DNA of 64,000 nt from Enterococcus alcedinis (GTDB lineage Bacteria; Bacillota; Bacilli; Lactobacillales; Enterococcaceae), in NCBI RefSeq assembly GCF_014635985.1, contig NZ_BMDT01000006.1:100156-164155 (forward strand). Reading direction: 5' to 3'. Below are positions 29,797 to 38,583 of this stretch, in pieces. Positions within the stretch are counted from its first letter, which is position 1. Every line of letters starts with the position of its first letter. A program made the position numbers and the translations under genes. The notes under the pieces were generated by a model. That model did not search any database and had not been told where the DNA came from. It saw nothing but the letters and a program-made list of their open reading frames with translations.

Positions 29797-30690
29797 ATGA
29801 AAAAAGTCATGTTAATTGTCAATCCGAGTTCAGGTGGCGAAAAAGCCAAAGAATACGAAGCGCTAGCCAAAGAAAAATTGGTCAGTCTATTTGATACTGT
29901 CGACGTTAAACATACTGAAAAAGGCGGCGATGCAAAACAATTCGCTAAAGAAGCAGCCCAAAATAAATATGATAGCATAATCGTGATGGGTGGCGATGGA
30001 ACGGTTAATGAAGGGGTTAGTGGTCTAGCAGAGCAGGCCGATCGTCCAACGTTTGGCTTTTTTCCATTAGGAACAGTGAACGATCTTGCGCGAGCCTTAG
30101 CAATTCCACTCGATCCACAAGAAGCGATTGAAAATTTTTCGTTGGAGAAACAAAAAACACTTGATATTGGAAAAATAAATAACGATTATTTCATGAATGT
30201 TGTGGCAGTAGGGACAATTCCTGAAGCGATTAATAATGTTGATAGTGAAGATAAAACCAAGCTGGGGAAATTTGCCTATTTTGTTTCAGGAATGAAAGAA
30301 CTACTCAATACAGAATCGCATCATTTTCGTTTAGAAATTGATGGGAAAGTTGAAGAAATTAAAAGCAGTACAATTTTAGTTGGATTAACCAATTCGATTG
30401 GGGGCTTTGAGCAAATCTTACCTGATGCCAAAGTCGATGATGGCGTGTTACATCTCGTTTATTTGAAAGATCGTTCGTTACTGGATACTTTGAAAGCTGT
30501 GCCAGACTTATTAAAAGGGGTCCAAGATTCCAATGAAAATATAGGTTACCGCTCTTTCAAACAATTAAACCTTTCCCTTGTGGATGACACCGAAACATTA
30601 ACGACAAACATTGATGGGGACGAGGGAGATGCGTTACCTCTAGCAATCACGATTTTACCGAGCCATCTAACGGTTTATAGTGGTACATAA
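29797..30690 (+). CDS. Diacylglycerol/lipid kinase (DgkB/YegS family)
   Basis: A 297-residue soluble lipid kinase of the DAGK catalytic family. Motifs: nucleotide-binding start MLIVNPSSGG (about 4-13), GGDGTVNEGVSGL (about 65-77) and FPLGTVNDLARALAIP (about 89-104); then a beta-sandwich domain containing ILPDAKVDDGVLHL. DgkB recycles diacylglycerol released by lipoteichoic acid synthesis to phosphatidic acid in Gram-positive bacteria, and ltaS lies 5 kb downstream, so that role is a reasonable inference. YegS-like phosphatidylglycerol kinases are the alternative. GGAGG lies about 9 bases before the ATG. Confidence 0.85.
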   Translation: MKKVMLIVNPSSGGEKAKEYEALAKEKLVSLFDTVDVKHTEKGGDAKQFAKEAAQNKYDSIIVMGGDGTVNEGVSGLAEQADRPTFGFFPLGTVNDLARALAIPLDPQEAIENFSLEKQKTLDIGKINNDYFMNVVAVGTIPEAINNVDSEDKTKLGKFAYFVSGMKELLNTESHHFRLEIDGKVEEIKSSTILVGLTNSIGGFEQILPDAKVDDGVLHLVYLKDRSLLDTLKAVPDLLKGVQDSNENIGYRSFKQLNLSLVDDTETLTTNIDGDEGDALPLAITILPSHLTVYSGT

Positions 30691-30718
30691 AAGAAGTTGT
30701 GAAAGGGAGGGAATAAGA

Positions 30719-31024
30719 ATGGAAGATTACCGCCATATTGTAGAACAAGAGAAAACCTTAAATGCGTATGAGGTGAAATTAAAAGAACTCTCTCAATTAC
30801 TCGATTTTTTCGAGGAAAATCGTCCGGGATTTCAAGCATTAATGGACTATTATACTTCAGAACAACGTATGCACGATTTAGAAGATGATCATTCAGGCCG
30901 TCTACCAGAAGGACTCCATCGTGGTGTGCTCTCGGAAGATTTAATTTATAACTGTTATAGTGATTATCGAGAACAATCGATTCGAATGTTAGAGATAGCG
31001 ACTCATTTTTTTAAGGAAGTGTAA
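30719..31024 (+). CDS. DUF4298 domain protein
   Basis: A 101-residue soluble protein of the DUF4298 family, function unknown. It is mostly helical and acidic, with YRHIVEQEKTLNAYEVKLKE at the start and a central LPEGLHRGVLSEDLIYNCYS block that is the conserved part of the family. I chose the ATG at 30719 because GGGAGGG lies about 9 bases before it; the open frame extends upstream into the lipid kinase gene but without a ribosome binding site. It follows the kinase by 28 bases and precedes the DUF697 gene by 74. Confidence 0.75.
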   Translation: MEDYRHIVEQEKTLNAYEVKLKELSQLLDFFEENRPGFQALMDYYTSEQRMHDLEDDHSGRLPEGLHRGVLSEDLIYNCYSDYREQSIRMLEIATHFFKEV

Positions 31025-31098
31025 GAATAGGTGCTTCGTTCGAATGGAGAAAAAAAGCAGTAGGAATCAATGGTTTCAAATGAAAAAGGAGCACATCA

Positions 31099-31761
31099 AT
31101 GAAAAAAATGTTTTTGAAGAAAAAGAAGCAAAAGCCACAACCAATGATTGTGGAAGAGAACTTAGAGGAACAAGCGTTTGAATCGTTTTTTACAGAAACG
31201 CTCGGTCGAATGCCTAAGAAGACCGCTGATGTTGTGGCAAATACGTATGAAAAATCCAAGAATCAAGCGGAAGAAATTGTTTTGAAAAGCAAAACGCAAT
31301 TGAACGGCGTTTTTGATGAATTTTTAGAAGGTGTCGATGATGAAACACGGAAAAAATGTCACCAAACGATTCATTCGGCATCATTGACAGCGGCCATTAT
31401 TGGTTGCTCGCCGATCCCGTTTTCAGATGCGTTACTGTTGGTGCCCGTTCAAATTACAATGATGGCTCGTTTACATAAAATATTTGGGCAATCGTGGACC
31501 AAAAGTTTAGCTAAAAGTATGTCCAAAGAATTAATTGTTGTTGGACTTGGGAAAAGTGCTGTCGGTAATATTATGAAAATTGTACCAGCTGTCGGAACGG
31601 TTACTGGCGCAGTGGTCAATGCCTCGGTGGCGAGTGTGATAACGGAAGCGCTGGGCTGGGTAACAGTCAAAATGCTCAATGATGGTGAAGACCTCTTCGA
31701 TCAGCTGACTTCCTTTAGAGGGCAATTTATGAGCTTATTTCAGTTGTTAAAACATAAATGA
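31099..31761 (+). CDS. DUF697 family membrane-associated protein
   Basis: A 220-residue protein. A basic N-terminus (KKMFLKKKKQKP) and an acidic helical region precede a DUF697 domain (about 88-200) with AAIIGCSPIPFSDALLLVPV and QITMMARLHKIFG, the hallmark of this family, and glycine/alanine-rich hydrophobic stretches (NIMKIVPAVGTVTGAVVNAS). In other proteins DUF697 is fused to Era-like GTPases or found in YcjF; here it stands alone without a GTPase. Function unknown. AAAGGAG lies about 9 bases before the ATG and a terminator follows. Confidence 0.75.
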   Translation: MKKMFLKKKKQKPQPMIVEENLEEQAFESFFTETLGRMPKKTADVVANTYEKSKNQAEEIVLKSKTQLNGVFDEFLEGVDDETRKKCHQTIHSASLTAAIIGCSPIPFSDALLLVPVQITMMARLHKIFGQSWTKSLAKSMSKELIVVGLGKSAVGNIMKIVPAVGTVTGAVVNASVASVITEALGWVTVKMLNDGEDLFDQLTSFRGQFMSLFQLLKHK

Positions 31762-31769
31762 AAATAAAA

Positions 31770-31809
31770 AGAAGAAAATGTCTCTTTTACAAGGCATTTT
31801 CTTTTTTTT
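31770..31809 (+). terminator. Terminator after the DUF697 gene
   Basis: AGAAAATG pairs with CATTTTCT around a 14-base loop, followed by a run of T. Confidence 0.7.
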
Positions 31810-31925
31810 CAAGAAGGTATGAAGAAAAAGCAAATCTTTTTCAAATAAATGGGGAAAAACTTGGTAGATATTGTAAATTCGAGTATACTTAGAAGCAGAA
31901 CGACCAGTAAAATGAGGTGCACAAA

Positions 31926-32642
31926 ATGAAATTATTGATGATTGAAGACAATGAATCCGTGTCAGAGATGATGCAAATGTTTTTTTTAAACGAAGGTTGG
32001 GATGCAACGTTTCGTTATGATGGTAAAGAAGGCTTGGAGACCTTTTTAGCTAGTCCGAAAGAGTGGGATATGATTACACTTGATTTGAATTTACCAAGCT
32101 TAGATGGCATGATGGTTGCTAGAGAAATCCGTAAAGTTTCTCAAACGGTGCCAATTATTATGCTAACTGCCCGTGATTCAGAAAGTGACCAAGTGATTGG
32201 ATTGGAAATGGGCGCTGATGATTATGTGACAAAACCCTTTAGCCCGATTACGTTGATTGCTCGAATCAAAGCCTTGTATCGCCGCAGTGAAATTATTGAA
32301 ACATCAATGGCTGCGAAAGAAGATGATTTATCATTTGATATTGAGACCGATCACTTTAAGATGAATACAAAAACACGTGAAGCTTATTTAGATGATCAAC
32401 GAATTGATGGTTTGACACCAAAGGAATTTGATCTGCTTTATACGTTGGCTAAGAAACCACGCCAAGTGTTTTCAAGAGAGCAATTATTAGAACTTGTGTG
32501 GGATTACCAATATTTTGGTGATGAACGGACAGTCGATGCCCATATTAAAAAATTGCGTCAAAAAATTGAAAAGGTTGGTCCACAAGTGATTCAAACAGTC
32601 TGGGGAGTCGGCTATAAGTTTGACGATTCAGGTGTTGCCTAA
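31926..32642 (+). CDS. OmpR-family response regulator
   Basis: A 238-residue regulator. The receiver domain has acidic residues E7/D8, phospho-acceptor D53 in MITLDLNLPSLDG, IIMLTARDSE and the lysine in YVTKPFSP. The winged-helix output domain (about 145-235) shows LTPKEFDLLYTLAKKPRQVF, EQLLELVWDYQYFGDERTVD and TVWGVGYKF. It pairs with the histidine kinase whose ATG overlaps its TAA. The ATG at 31926 is chosen, with GAGGTG about 6 bases upstream; a GTG at 31917 is part of that site. I do not recognise the specific system; neighbourhood with ltaS hints at envelope stress. Confidence 0.88.
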   Translation: MKLLMIEDNESVSEMMQMFFLNEGWDATFRYDGKEGLETFLASPKEWDMITLDLNLPSLDGMMVAREIRKVSQTVPIIMLTARDSESDQVIGLEMGADDYVTKPFSPITLIARIKALYRRSEIIETSMAAKEDDLSFDIETDHFKMNTKTREAYLDDQRIDGLTPKEFDLLYTLAKKPRQVFSREQLLELVWDYQYFGDERTVDAHIKKLRQKIEKVGPQVIQTVWGVGYKFDDSGVA

Positions 32643-34117
32643 TGCGTTATTTATATCAACAACTATTAGCTTTTTGGTTTGTAATTTTTGTGACACTGAT
32701 TACTTCGGGTGTTGCTTTTACGCAGTTAACCAAGCAATCGATTGAAACGAATAATTATCGGCAATTGTTTGGTTATGCCGATGCGATTTCAAAAGTTTCT
32801 GAAGAATTGGGAACGACTTCGGGGTTAACGGACTGGAATTTAATCATTTCACAGTCCTTACGTTTATCTGAAACAATGTTAAACCAACAAGGTGTGAACT
32901 TTATTTTTGTGAACAACCAAGGAGAGGTCACATATCCAGAAATAAGTGCCGTGCCGATTAAGTTCCAATTACCAAGAGATTCTTGGGAACAGCTACAAGC
33001 AGGTGAACGACAACAACTGACTTCAGAAAAAAACATCTTTGGTGAAAAAGAAACGACGGCTTATGCCTTTGTTCCTTTTAATTTGAATAATCGGTTTTTT
33101 GGTGCCTTAATTGTGACGCAGCCAGCTCAAAATATTCAAGATACAATGGATGAGTTTACCGTCAATTTACTCAAAGGCTTTGCTTTATCTGGGATTTTTG
33201 CGATTGTTGTGAGTTATGGTTTTGCTAGTTTCCAAGTCAATCGGATTAATCGAATGAAAAAAGCGACCAAAGAAGTGGCCAATGGGAATTTTGATAGTAT
33301 CTTACCTGTCCACCATCGCGATGAGTTTGACGAATTAGCCGAAGACTTTAACAAAATGACGATTTCTTTAAAAGAGTCACATGAAGAAATTAATCGTCAA
33401 GAGGAGCGTCGTAAGCAGTTTATGGCAGATGCTTCACATGAGATGCGTACCCCTTTAACAACGATTAATGGCTTGTTAGAAGGTTTCCAACATCAGATGA
33501 TTCCAGAAAATCAAAAAGAAAATGCGGTTCGTTTAATGAAAAATGAAACCGAGCGTTTGATTCGTTTGGTTAGTGAGAACCTCGATTACGAAAAAATTCG
33601 TACCAATCAAATATCAATGGTGATAAAAAAATTCGATGGGACAGAGGTCTTGCGTCAACTGTTAATTCAATTACAAGCGAAGGCTGACAACTCAGGTAAT
33701 CAGCTTATTTTAGAAACGCAAGAACCGATTGAAGTCTTTGCTGATTACGATCGCTTTGTTCAAATTATGGTGAATATTTTACAAAATGCGCTACAATTCA
33801 CTGAAAATGGTGAAGTTCGTGTTCGCCTTGAAAAAGGCCATCTGGAGACGATCATCTCGATTGCTGATACGGGTATTGGTATGACAGAAGCTGATTTAGT
33901 CAATATCTGGGATCGCTACTATAAGGCAGATCCGTCACGTAAAAATCGTAAATTTGGGGAGTCAGGTTTAGGCTTACCCATTGTACAACAACTTGTCCTG
34001 TTACATAATGGACGGATTGAAGTGACCAGTGAAGTTGGAAAAGGCTCAGTTTTCACTATTCATTTCCCTGATGTTGATATCTCTGAAACAAATGAAAAAA
34101 CCAAGCCCCTTAATTAG
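32642..34117 (+). CDS. Sensor histidine kinase (HAMP, HisKA, HATPase)
   Basis: A 491-residue membrane kinase, partner of the preceding regulator (one-base overlap). Transmembrane helices lie at about 8-26 and 178-197 around a 150-residue extracytoplasmic sensor domain. A HAMP linker (about 198-250) is followed by HisKA with FMADASHEMRTPLTTINGLL (phospho-acceptor His266) and the ATPase domain with NILQNALQF (N box), IADTGIGMT (G1) and FGESGLGLPIVQQL (G2). The signal is unknown. The stop codon lies in the loop of a shared terminator and overlaps the stop of the convergent membrane protein gene. Confidence 0.88.
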   Translation: MRYLYQQLLAFWFVIFVTLITSGVAFTQLTKQSIETNNYRQLFGYADAISKVSEELGTTSGLTDWNLIISQSLRLSETMLNQQGVNFIFVNNQGEVTYPEISAVPIKFQLPRDSWEQLQAGERQQLTSEKNIFGEKETTAYAFVPFNLNNRFFGALIVTQPAQNIQDTMDEFTVNLLKGFALSGIFAIVVSYGFASFQVNRINRMKKATKEVANGNFDSILPVHHRDEFDELAEDFNKMTISLKESHEEINRQEERRKQFMADASHEMRTPLTTINGLLEGFQHQMIPENQKENAVRLMKNETERLIRLVSENLDYEKIRTNQISMVIKKFDGTEVLRQLLIQLQAKADNSGNQLILETQEPIEVFADYDRFVQIMVNILQNALQFTENGEVRVRLEKGHLETIISIADTGIGMTEADLVNIWDRYYKADPSRKNRKFGESGLGLPIVQQLVLLHNGRIEVTSEVGKGSVFTIHFPDVDISETNEKTKPLN

Positions 34118-34132
34118 GGTCTTGGTTTTTTT
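34095..34132. terminator. Bidirectional terminator containing two stop codons
   Basis: AAAAAACCAAGCCCC and GGGTCTTGGTTTTTT form the stem around a short TTAATTA loop. The TAG of the kinase (34115-34117) and the TAA of the convergent gene (34116-34114) both lie in the loop region. Confidence 0.85.
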
Positions 34133-34830
34133 CGTTTGGTTAGCCACATAAGATGGCTCGTTGTGATTAAACTATTTAAACTAATCATTAAGAATGAAAA
34201 GACGATAGTCGAATGTAGGAAGCTCTTAACAAAAATTCGAGTCCATTTTTCTGGTGAGAAATAAAACAGATGTTCAAAAATTTGCTCCATAGTAGTAAAT
34301 CGAATTACTATATGATTAGAAGAAGCTTCAACTAAAGTGTTTTCTAAAAGCTCGGTAATCAGCTCTGACTGGCTAGCAATTGAGCTATGTATCTTAATAA
34401 TAAGCGTTTGATAGATCATTGGGAATAGTAAAAAGGTTAAAAAAATGGTTAATAAAGCAATGCTAAATAAAAAGACATTATTAAATATGCGATGAAAAAC
34501 AATCGCGCGTTTCGGTGATTGCTGTAGCGTTTGTTGAATCTCTTGTTGATTTAATTGTTGTTGATAGACAAAAAAGAATAGCAAGGCAATTGTTAGTATC
34601 GTCAGGAGCCAGTGTTTTATCTGTGTATAGCAAACAAATAACTCTTCTAAAATTGGTGAGAGCGACAAATCATTTAAATTTATGTTACTTAATGAAAAAA
34701 TTAAAATGTTCAGCATAAAAAACATAAAAAATAATAGCATCAATCCAAGAAAAAACAATAAATGAAAGCTGATATGTTTACTTGACTGTTTTTTGAATGT
34801 CATCAGCACTGATCGACACGTCCTTTCCAT
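34114..34830 (-). CDS. Membrane protein of unknown function
   Basis: Up to 238 residues with about four hydrophobic segments: HLLFFLGLMLLFFMFFMLNI, LLTILTIALLFFFVY, FLFSIALLTIFLTFLLFPMI and IVFSFLMISLNSLITTSHL, and a basic C-terminus (LTKRKKPRP). I recognise no family. The start is uncertain: the ATG at 34830 is one base from its AAGGA, whereas a GTG at 34809 has AAAGGA 11 bases upstream and an ATG at 34803 follows two codons later. It is convergent with the two-component system and sits upstream of ltaS's terminator, so it may be an accessory or target of that system (inference). Confidence 0.6.
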   Translation of the reverse strand: MERTCRSVLMTFKKQSSKHISFHLLFFLGLMLLFFMFFMLNILIFSLSNINLNDLSLSPILEELFVCYTQIKHWLLTILTIALLFFFVYQQQLNQQEIQQTLQQSPKRAIVFHRIFNNVFLFSIALLTIFLTFLLFPMIYQTLIIKIHSSIASQSELITELLENTLVEASSNHIVIRFTTMEQIFEHLFYFSPEKWTRIFVKSFLHSTIVFSFLMISLNSLITTSHLMWLTKRKKPRP

Positions 34831-34877
34831 TTCCTTCTATCATAAAGAAGGAGTTTGAAGGAATTATGAAGCCTAAA

Positions 34878-34922
34878 TAAACAAAAAGAGAATTTCCTAA
34901 GAAATCCTCTTTTTTTGTTTAT
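34878..34922 (-). terminator. ltaS terminator
   Basis: On the reverse strand a stem of about 19 bases (AAACAAAAAGAGAATTTC against GAAATCCTCTTTTTTTGTTT on the + strand) overlaps the last codon of ltaS. Confidence 0.75.
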
Positions 34923-37084
34923 TCGTTTGTTGCTTCTTCAAGTGGTTCGCTGTCTGCTTTTTTGTCATCATCTGTGTTTGTTTTAGTTGGAGAATATTGT
35001 TGATACGTTTGTGTTTTGTATTGATCCACAGTTGATTGGTTATTGTTTTTAGAATAAAGTGAAGTTGATTTGTCACCAAGTGCTTTTTCTAAATCTTGCA
35101 AACGGGTCAAACTATCTTTGTAAGAAAACGTTTCTGGATTAACGGGATCAATATTGCTGCCAGTGTAAAAGCGTAATAAGTCACCGTTGTTAATTTGATC
35201 AGATACTTCTAATTGACGAGTCACTCGTTCATGCATTTGATCGACTTCTTGCAATTCTTCTTCGGTTAAATCCTCAGCGACCTGCTGTGTTTCGTTGTCG
35301 TAAAGGACACCAGCATAATAAGTGTATTTTGGTGACATGAATGACCCATCACGGAATGCCACTAAATTATCTTTTTCCTTTGAGAAAAGGTCTTGACCAA
35401 GTTGGATGTAGTTGTCGGTATCAATACCTAACAAGTGTAGCAATGTTGGTAAGCCGTCTACTTGTCCACCATAGGTATGATTTACGCCACCTTTTGATTG
35501 ACCAGGTACATGAATCATGTAAGGGACACGTTGCATTTGAGCATTATCATAATCGGTCCAAGTATCACTTGTTTTACCAACTAACTCAGCGAGTGTCTTG
35601 TTGCGGCCGTTTGATACACCGTAGTGATCGCCGTATAAAACAAAGACAGAGTTCTCATATAATCCGACTTCTTTTAAGTAATTGAAAAACTCTTCAACTG
35701 CCTTATCTAAATAGTTCGCTGTTGCGAAGTAACCATTGATGGTACTATCGGATGTATTCGCCATTGGGAATCCTGCTTCATCATCTGTAAATTCAGCATA
35801 CGGGTAGTGATTGGAAACCGCAATAAATTTTGAATAAAAGGGTTGTTGCAAATGCTCTAAATATTGAGCAGATTGAGCAAAGAAAGGTTTATCGTGTAAA
35901 CCATATTGGAATGAATTGTTTTCGTTGACATCATAATAAGAAGCATCAAAGAAATTTTCATAGCCAAAGTGTGTATAGGTTTCGTTACGATTCCAGAATG
36001 TTTTTGAGTTACCATGGAAGACCGCACTTGAATAGCCGGCTTCTTGCGCTAAAATATGTGGCGCTGCTTCGAACGTATTTTTACCACCAAGCTGTGCAAA
36101 GAAAGCACCTTGGTTTAAACCAAATAATGATGTTTCTAATAATGTTTCGGCATCGCTTGTTTTACCAGCTTTCACTTGGTGGAAGAAATTGTCGAAACTA
36201 AAAGTACTTTTTGAGTGGAACAATGAATTAACAAAAGGCATTACTTCATGTTCAACGCCATTTTCATCTTTTAGTTTGTAATCAATTAAGAATTGTTGAG
36301 TACTTTCTAAATGAATATAAATCACGTTTTTACCTTTAGCTAAGCCGAAGTATTCGTCGTTTGGAGCGGCGTGATGTTCCTTCACGTATTCAGAAACTTC
36401 GTTCATGTCGTTGGGACTTGCTTCTGCTCGTACTTGGTTTGTGTTATATGTTTGCACAGCATCATAAACGGTAAAAGCATTAATACCTAAATACTTAACT
36501 AAGTAGTCACGTGAGAATGTTCTTGTTAACAGACCTGAACGATCTGTTTCAGCTAAGAATAAGTTGCCAGAAAAAATCATAATTGAGGCAGTTGTGAAAG
36601 CAATTGCGACACGCGCTTTGATTGGATTTGTATCCAATTTAATTTTTTTGCGAGCGAGAGCATACACAATGACTAGAATATCGATTAAGTAAACCATATC
36701 AACCGGTTCTAATAGATTTAACGTGCTACTACCTAAGCCGCTTGTGACTTTACCAGCACCAAGCATTGTATTAATCGTAATGAAATCAGTAAATTCACGA
36801 TAATAAACCGCGTTAGCAAAGAGTAACAAACTCATTAATGAATAGATAATCATTAGTGTCACATAAAAAGGTTTTGTACGTCTAACGTATAATGAGATTG
36901 CAAGTAAGAATAGCGTCGTTGCAATCGGGTTAATCAGTAAAATAAAGTACTGAAACGGGCTTTCAATCCCTAAATTAAATACCGTAAAATATGCAAAGAT
37001 ATTTTTTGCCCAAAATAAAATAGCTAAGAGACTGAAGAAGCCTAAGCGTTTATTTAAGAAGTTGGATTTGTTTAGATTTTTCAA
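34919..37084 (-). CDS. ltaS: Lipoteichoic acid synthase LtaS (sulfatase family)
   Basis: About 721 residues. Five N-terminal membrane helices (within the first 215 residues, starting FFSLLAILFWAKNIFAYF) anchor an extracellular sulfatase-type domain that polymerises glycerol phosphate from phosphatidylglycerol onto the glycolipid anchor. Catalytic features: VIYIHLEST, the nucleophile threonine in VKAGKTSDAETLLE, YGDHYGVS near the end of the domain, and QMQRVPYMIHVPG. The C-terminal about 90 residues are Ser/Thr/Asn/Lys-rich and charged. A TTG at 37084 is chosen: GAGAGGA lies about 8 bases before it and the protein then begins MKNLNKSNF; another TTG at 37129 is possible. Gram-positive bacteria often have several LtaS paralogues. 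Confidence 0.9.
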   Translation of the reverse strand: MKNLNKSNFLNKRLGFFSLLAILFWAKNIFAYFTVFNLGIESPFQYFILLINPIATTLFLLAISLYVRRTKPFYVTLMIIYSLMSLLLFANAVYYREFTDFITINTMLGAGKVTSGLGSSTLNLLEPVDMVYLIDILVIVYALARKKIKLDTNPIKARVAIAFTTASIMIFSGNLFLAETDRSGLLTRTFSRDYLVKYLGINAFTVYDAVQTYNTNQVRAEASPNDMNEVSEYVKEHHAAPNDEYFGLAKGKNVIYIHLESTQQFLIDYKLKDENGVEHEVMPFVNSLFHSKSTFSFDNFFHQVKAGKTSDAETLLETSLFGLNQGAFFAQLGGKNTFEAAPHILAQEAGYSSAVFHGNSKTFWNRNETYTHFGYENFFDASYYDVNENNSFQYGLHDKPFFAQSAQYLEHLQQPFYSKFIAVSNHYPYAEFTDDEAGFPMANTSDSTINGYFATANYLDKAVEEFFNYLKEVGLYENSVFVLYGDHYGVSNGRNKTLAELVGKTSDTWTDYDNAQMQRVPYMIHVPGQSKGGVNHTYGGQVDGLPTLLHLLGIDTDNYIQLGQDLFSKEKDNLVAFRDGSFMSPKYTYYAGVLYDNETQQVAEDLTEEELQEVDQMHERVTRQLEVSDQINNGDLLRFYTGSNIDPVNPETFSYKDSLTRLQDLEKALGDKSTSLYSKNNNQSTVDQYKTQTYQQYSPTKTNTDDDKKADSEPLEEATNE

Positions 37085-37401
37085 AGGAAAAGTCCTCTCT
37101 TTCTTGAAACTAGATGAAAAAATTTTCAATCGTCCTTAACATTCTACTAATTGTCTAATTCAGTGTCAACTAAGCTGTGAAAGAAACACTGTATTTTAAT
37201 TATTTCTTTAGTTAATTTAGGCTTTTCTTTAGAATAAGAACTTTGAGGAAGTTTTTGGAAAGAAAGTGCGCTTTTTCCTTTTTTTTAAAACAGCTTATTT
37301 CTGGATAGTTGATTGATTTATACCGTTTGCTACTATCGAAAAGCGCTGAAGCTATGTTAAGATGAAGGAAAAGATAAAGCATAGTAAAAGTAGGGGATTA
37401 A
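37085..37401. other. Intergenic region between ltaS and the methyltransferase gene
   Basis: About 270-320 bases, depending on the ltaS start, holding divergent promoters. A TGT-TAAGAT extended -10 lies at about 37357-37365 before the methyltransferase gene. AT-rich, with no gene or strong hairpin recognised. Confidence 0.4.
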
Positions 37402-38568
37402 ATGAAAAGACAATTAACAATGCAAGGTAGCAAAAAGGTTCGTCAAGGCTATCCATTAATTCAACAAGAAGACTTGGTTAAAGCGGAAATGAGTACCGAT
37501 TGGGTTGAGCTCACTGGACCGCAAGGCGAATTTTTAGCGATGGGCTATTTAGGGAAACAAAATAAAGGGATTGGTTGGGTTTTAAGTCATACGAAACAGG
37601 CAATCAATGAAGCGTTTTTCATTCATTTATTTCAAGTAGCTAAAGAAAAACGTCACCATTATTATCAAGATGCGACAACAACTGCATTTCGTCTATTTAA
37701 TGGCGAAGGCGATGGTATGGGTGGATTAATTATTGATTTGTATCAAGATCATGGTGTTTTCTCTTGGTACAATGAGACGCTTTATGGCAAGAAAAAAGAA
37801 ATTGTCACAGCCTTTCAAACGGTTTTCCCAGAAGTAGTAGGTGCTTATGAAAAAATTCGTTTTGAAAGTACGTTACCTGAAAGTCAATTATTGTACGGGG
37901 AAGAAGCGAGTGAACCATTATTAGTCAAAGAAAATGGTATTACGTTTGCGACATATTTAAATGAAGGCTTAATGACCGGGATTTTCTTGGATCAAAAAGA
38001 AGTTCGTGGTGCACTAGTTGAAGGGATGGCTAGTGGGAAGACGGTTTTAAATATGTTTAGTTATACCGGAGCATTTTCTGTTGCAGCGGCAATGGGTGGT
38101 GCGACAAAGACAACAAGTGTTGATTTAGCGAAACGGAGTGTGCCGAAAACAAAAGAACAATTTTTGGTAAATGGCATCGATCCTGAAACGCAAAACATTC
38201 ACGTAATGGACACTTTTGAATATTTTAAATATGCGAAGCGCAAAAATTTAACTTTTGATGTCGTGGTTTTAGATCCACCTAGCTTTGCTCGTAATAAGAA
38301 AAAAACGTTTAGTGTTGCTAAAAATTACGGTGAACTGATTGAAGATAGTGTCGACTTGCTGAATGAAACAGGGACGATTATTGCTTCAACAAATGCTGCA
38401 AATGTCTCACCAAAGCAATTTAAGCAAATGATTGAATCGGCTTTTGAAGCAAAAAATGTGACGTTTAAAAATAGCCAAAACTATACTTTGCCAAGTGATT
38501 TTGCAACAAATCCAGCCTTTCCAGAAGGGGATTATTTAAAAGTTTACTGTTATAACATCAAAAAATAA
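37402..38568 (+). CDS. Class I rRNA methyltransferase (RlmI/RlmK-like)
   Basis: A 388-residue cytoplasmic methyltransferase. An N-terminal PUA-like domain (about 1-75) and a middle domain precede a Rossmann SAM domain (about 195-385): NEGLMTGIFLDQKEVR (about 188-203), motif I VLNMFSYTGAFSVAAAMGGA (about 215-234), acidic SVDLAKRSV, and the catalytic DPPSFARNKK (about 291-300). The family methylates cytosine-5 or guanine positions of 23S rRNA (RlmI m5C1962, RlmK m7G2069 in E. coli). The exact target here is not visible. It is followed by aroD after 15 bases. Confidence 0.85.
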   Translation: MKRQLTMQGSKKVRQGYPLIQQEDLVKAEMSTDWVELTGPQGEFLAMGYLGKQNKGIGWVLSHTKQAINEAFFIHLFQVAKEKRHHYYQDATTTAFRLFNGEGDGMGGLIIDLYQDHGVFSWYNETLYGKKKEIVTAFQTVFPEVVGAYEKIRFESTLPESQLLYGEEASEPLLVKENGITFATYLNEGLMTGIFLDQKEVRGALVEGMASGKTVLNMFSYTGAFSVAAAMGGATKTTSVDLAKRSVPKTKEQFLVNGIDPETQNIHVMDTFEYFKYAKRKNLTFDVVVLDPPSFARNKKKTFSVAKNYGELIEDSVDLLNETGTIIASTNAANVSPKQFKQMIESAFEAKNVTFKNSQNYTLPSDFATNPAFPEGDYLKVYCYNIKK

Positions 38569-38583
38569 GAGGGGCGTTCGTGA

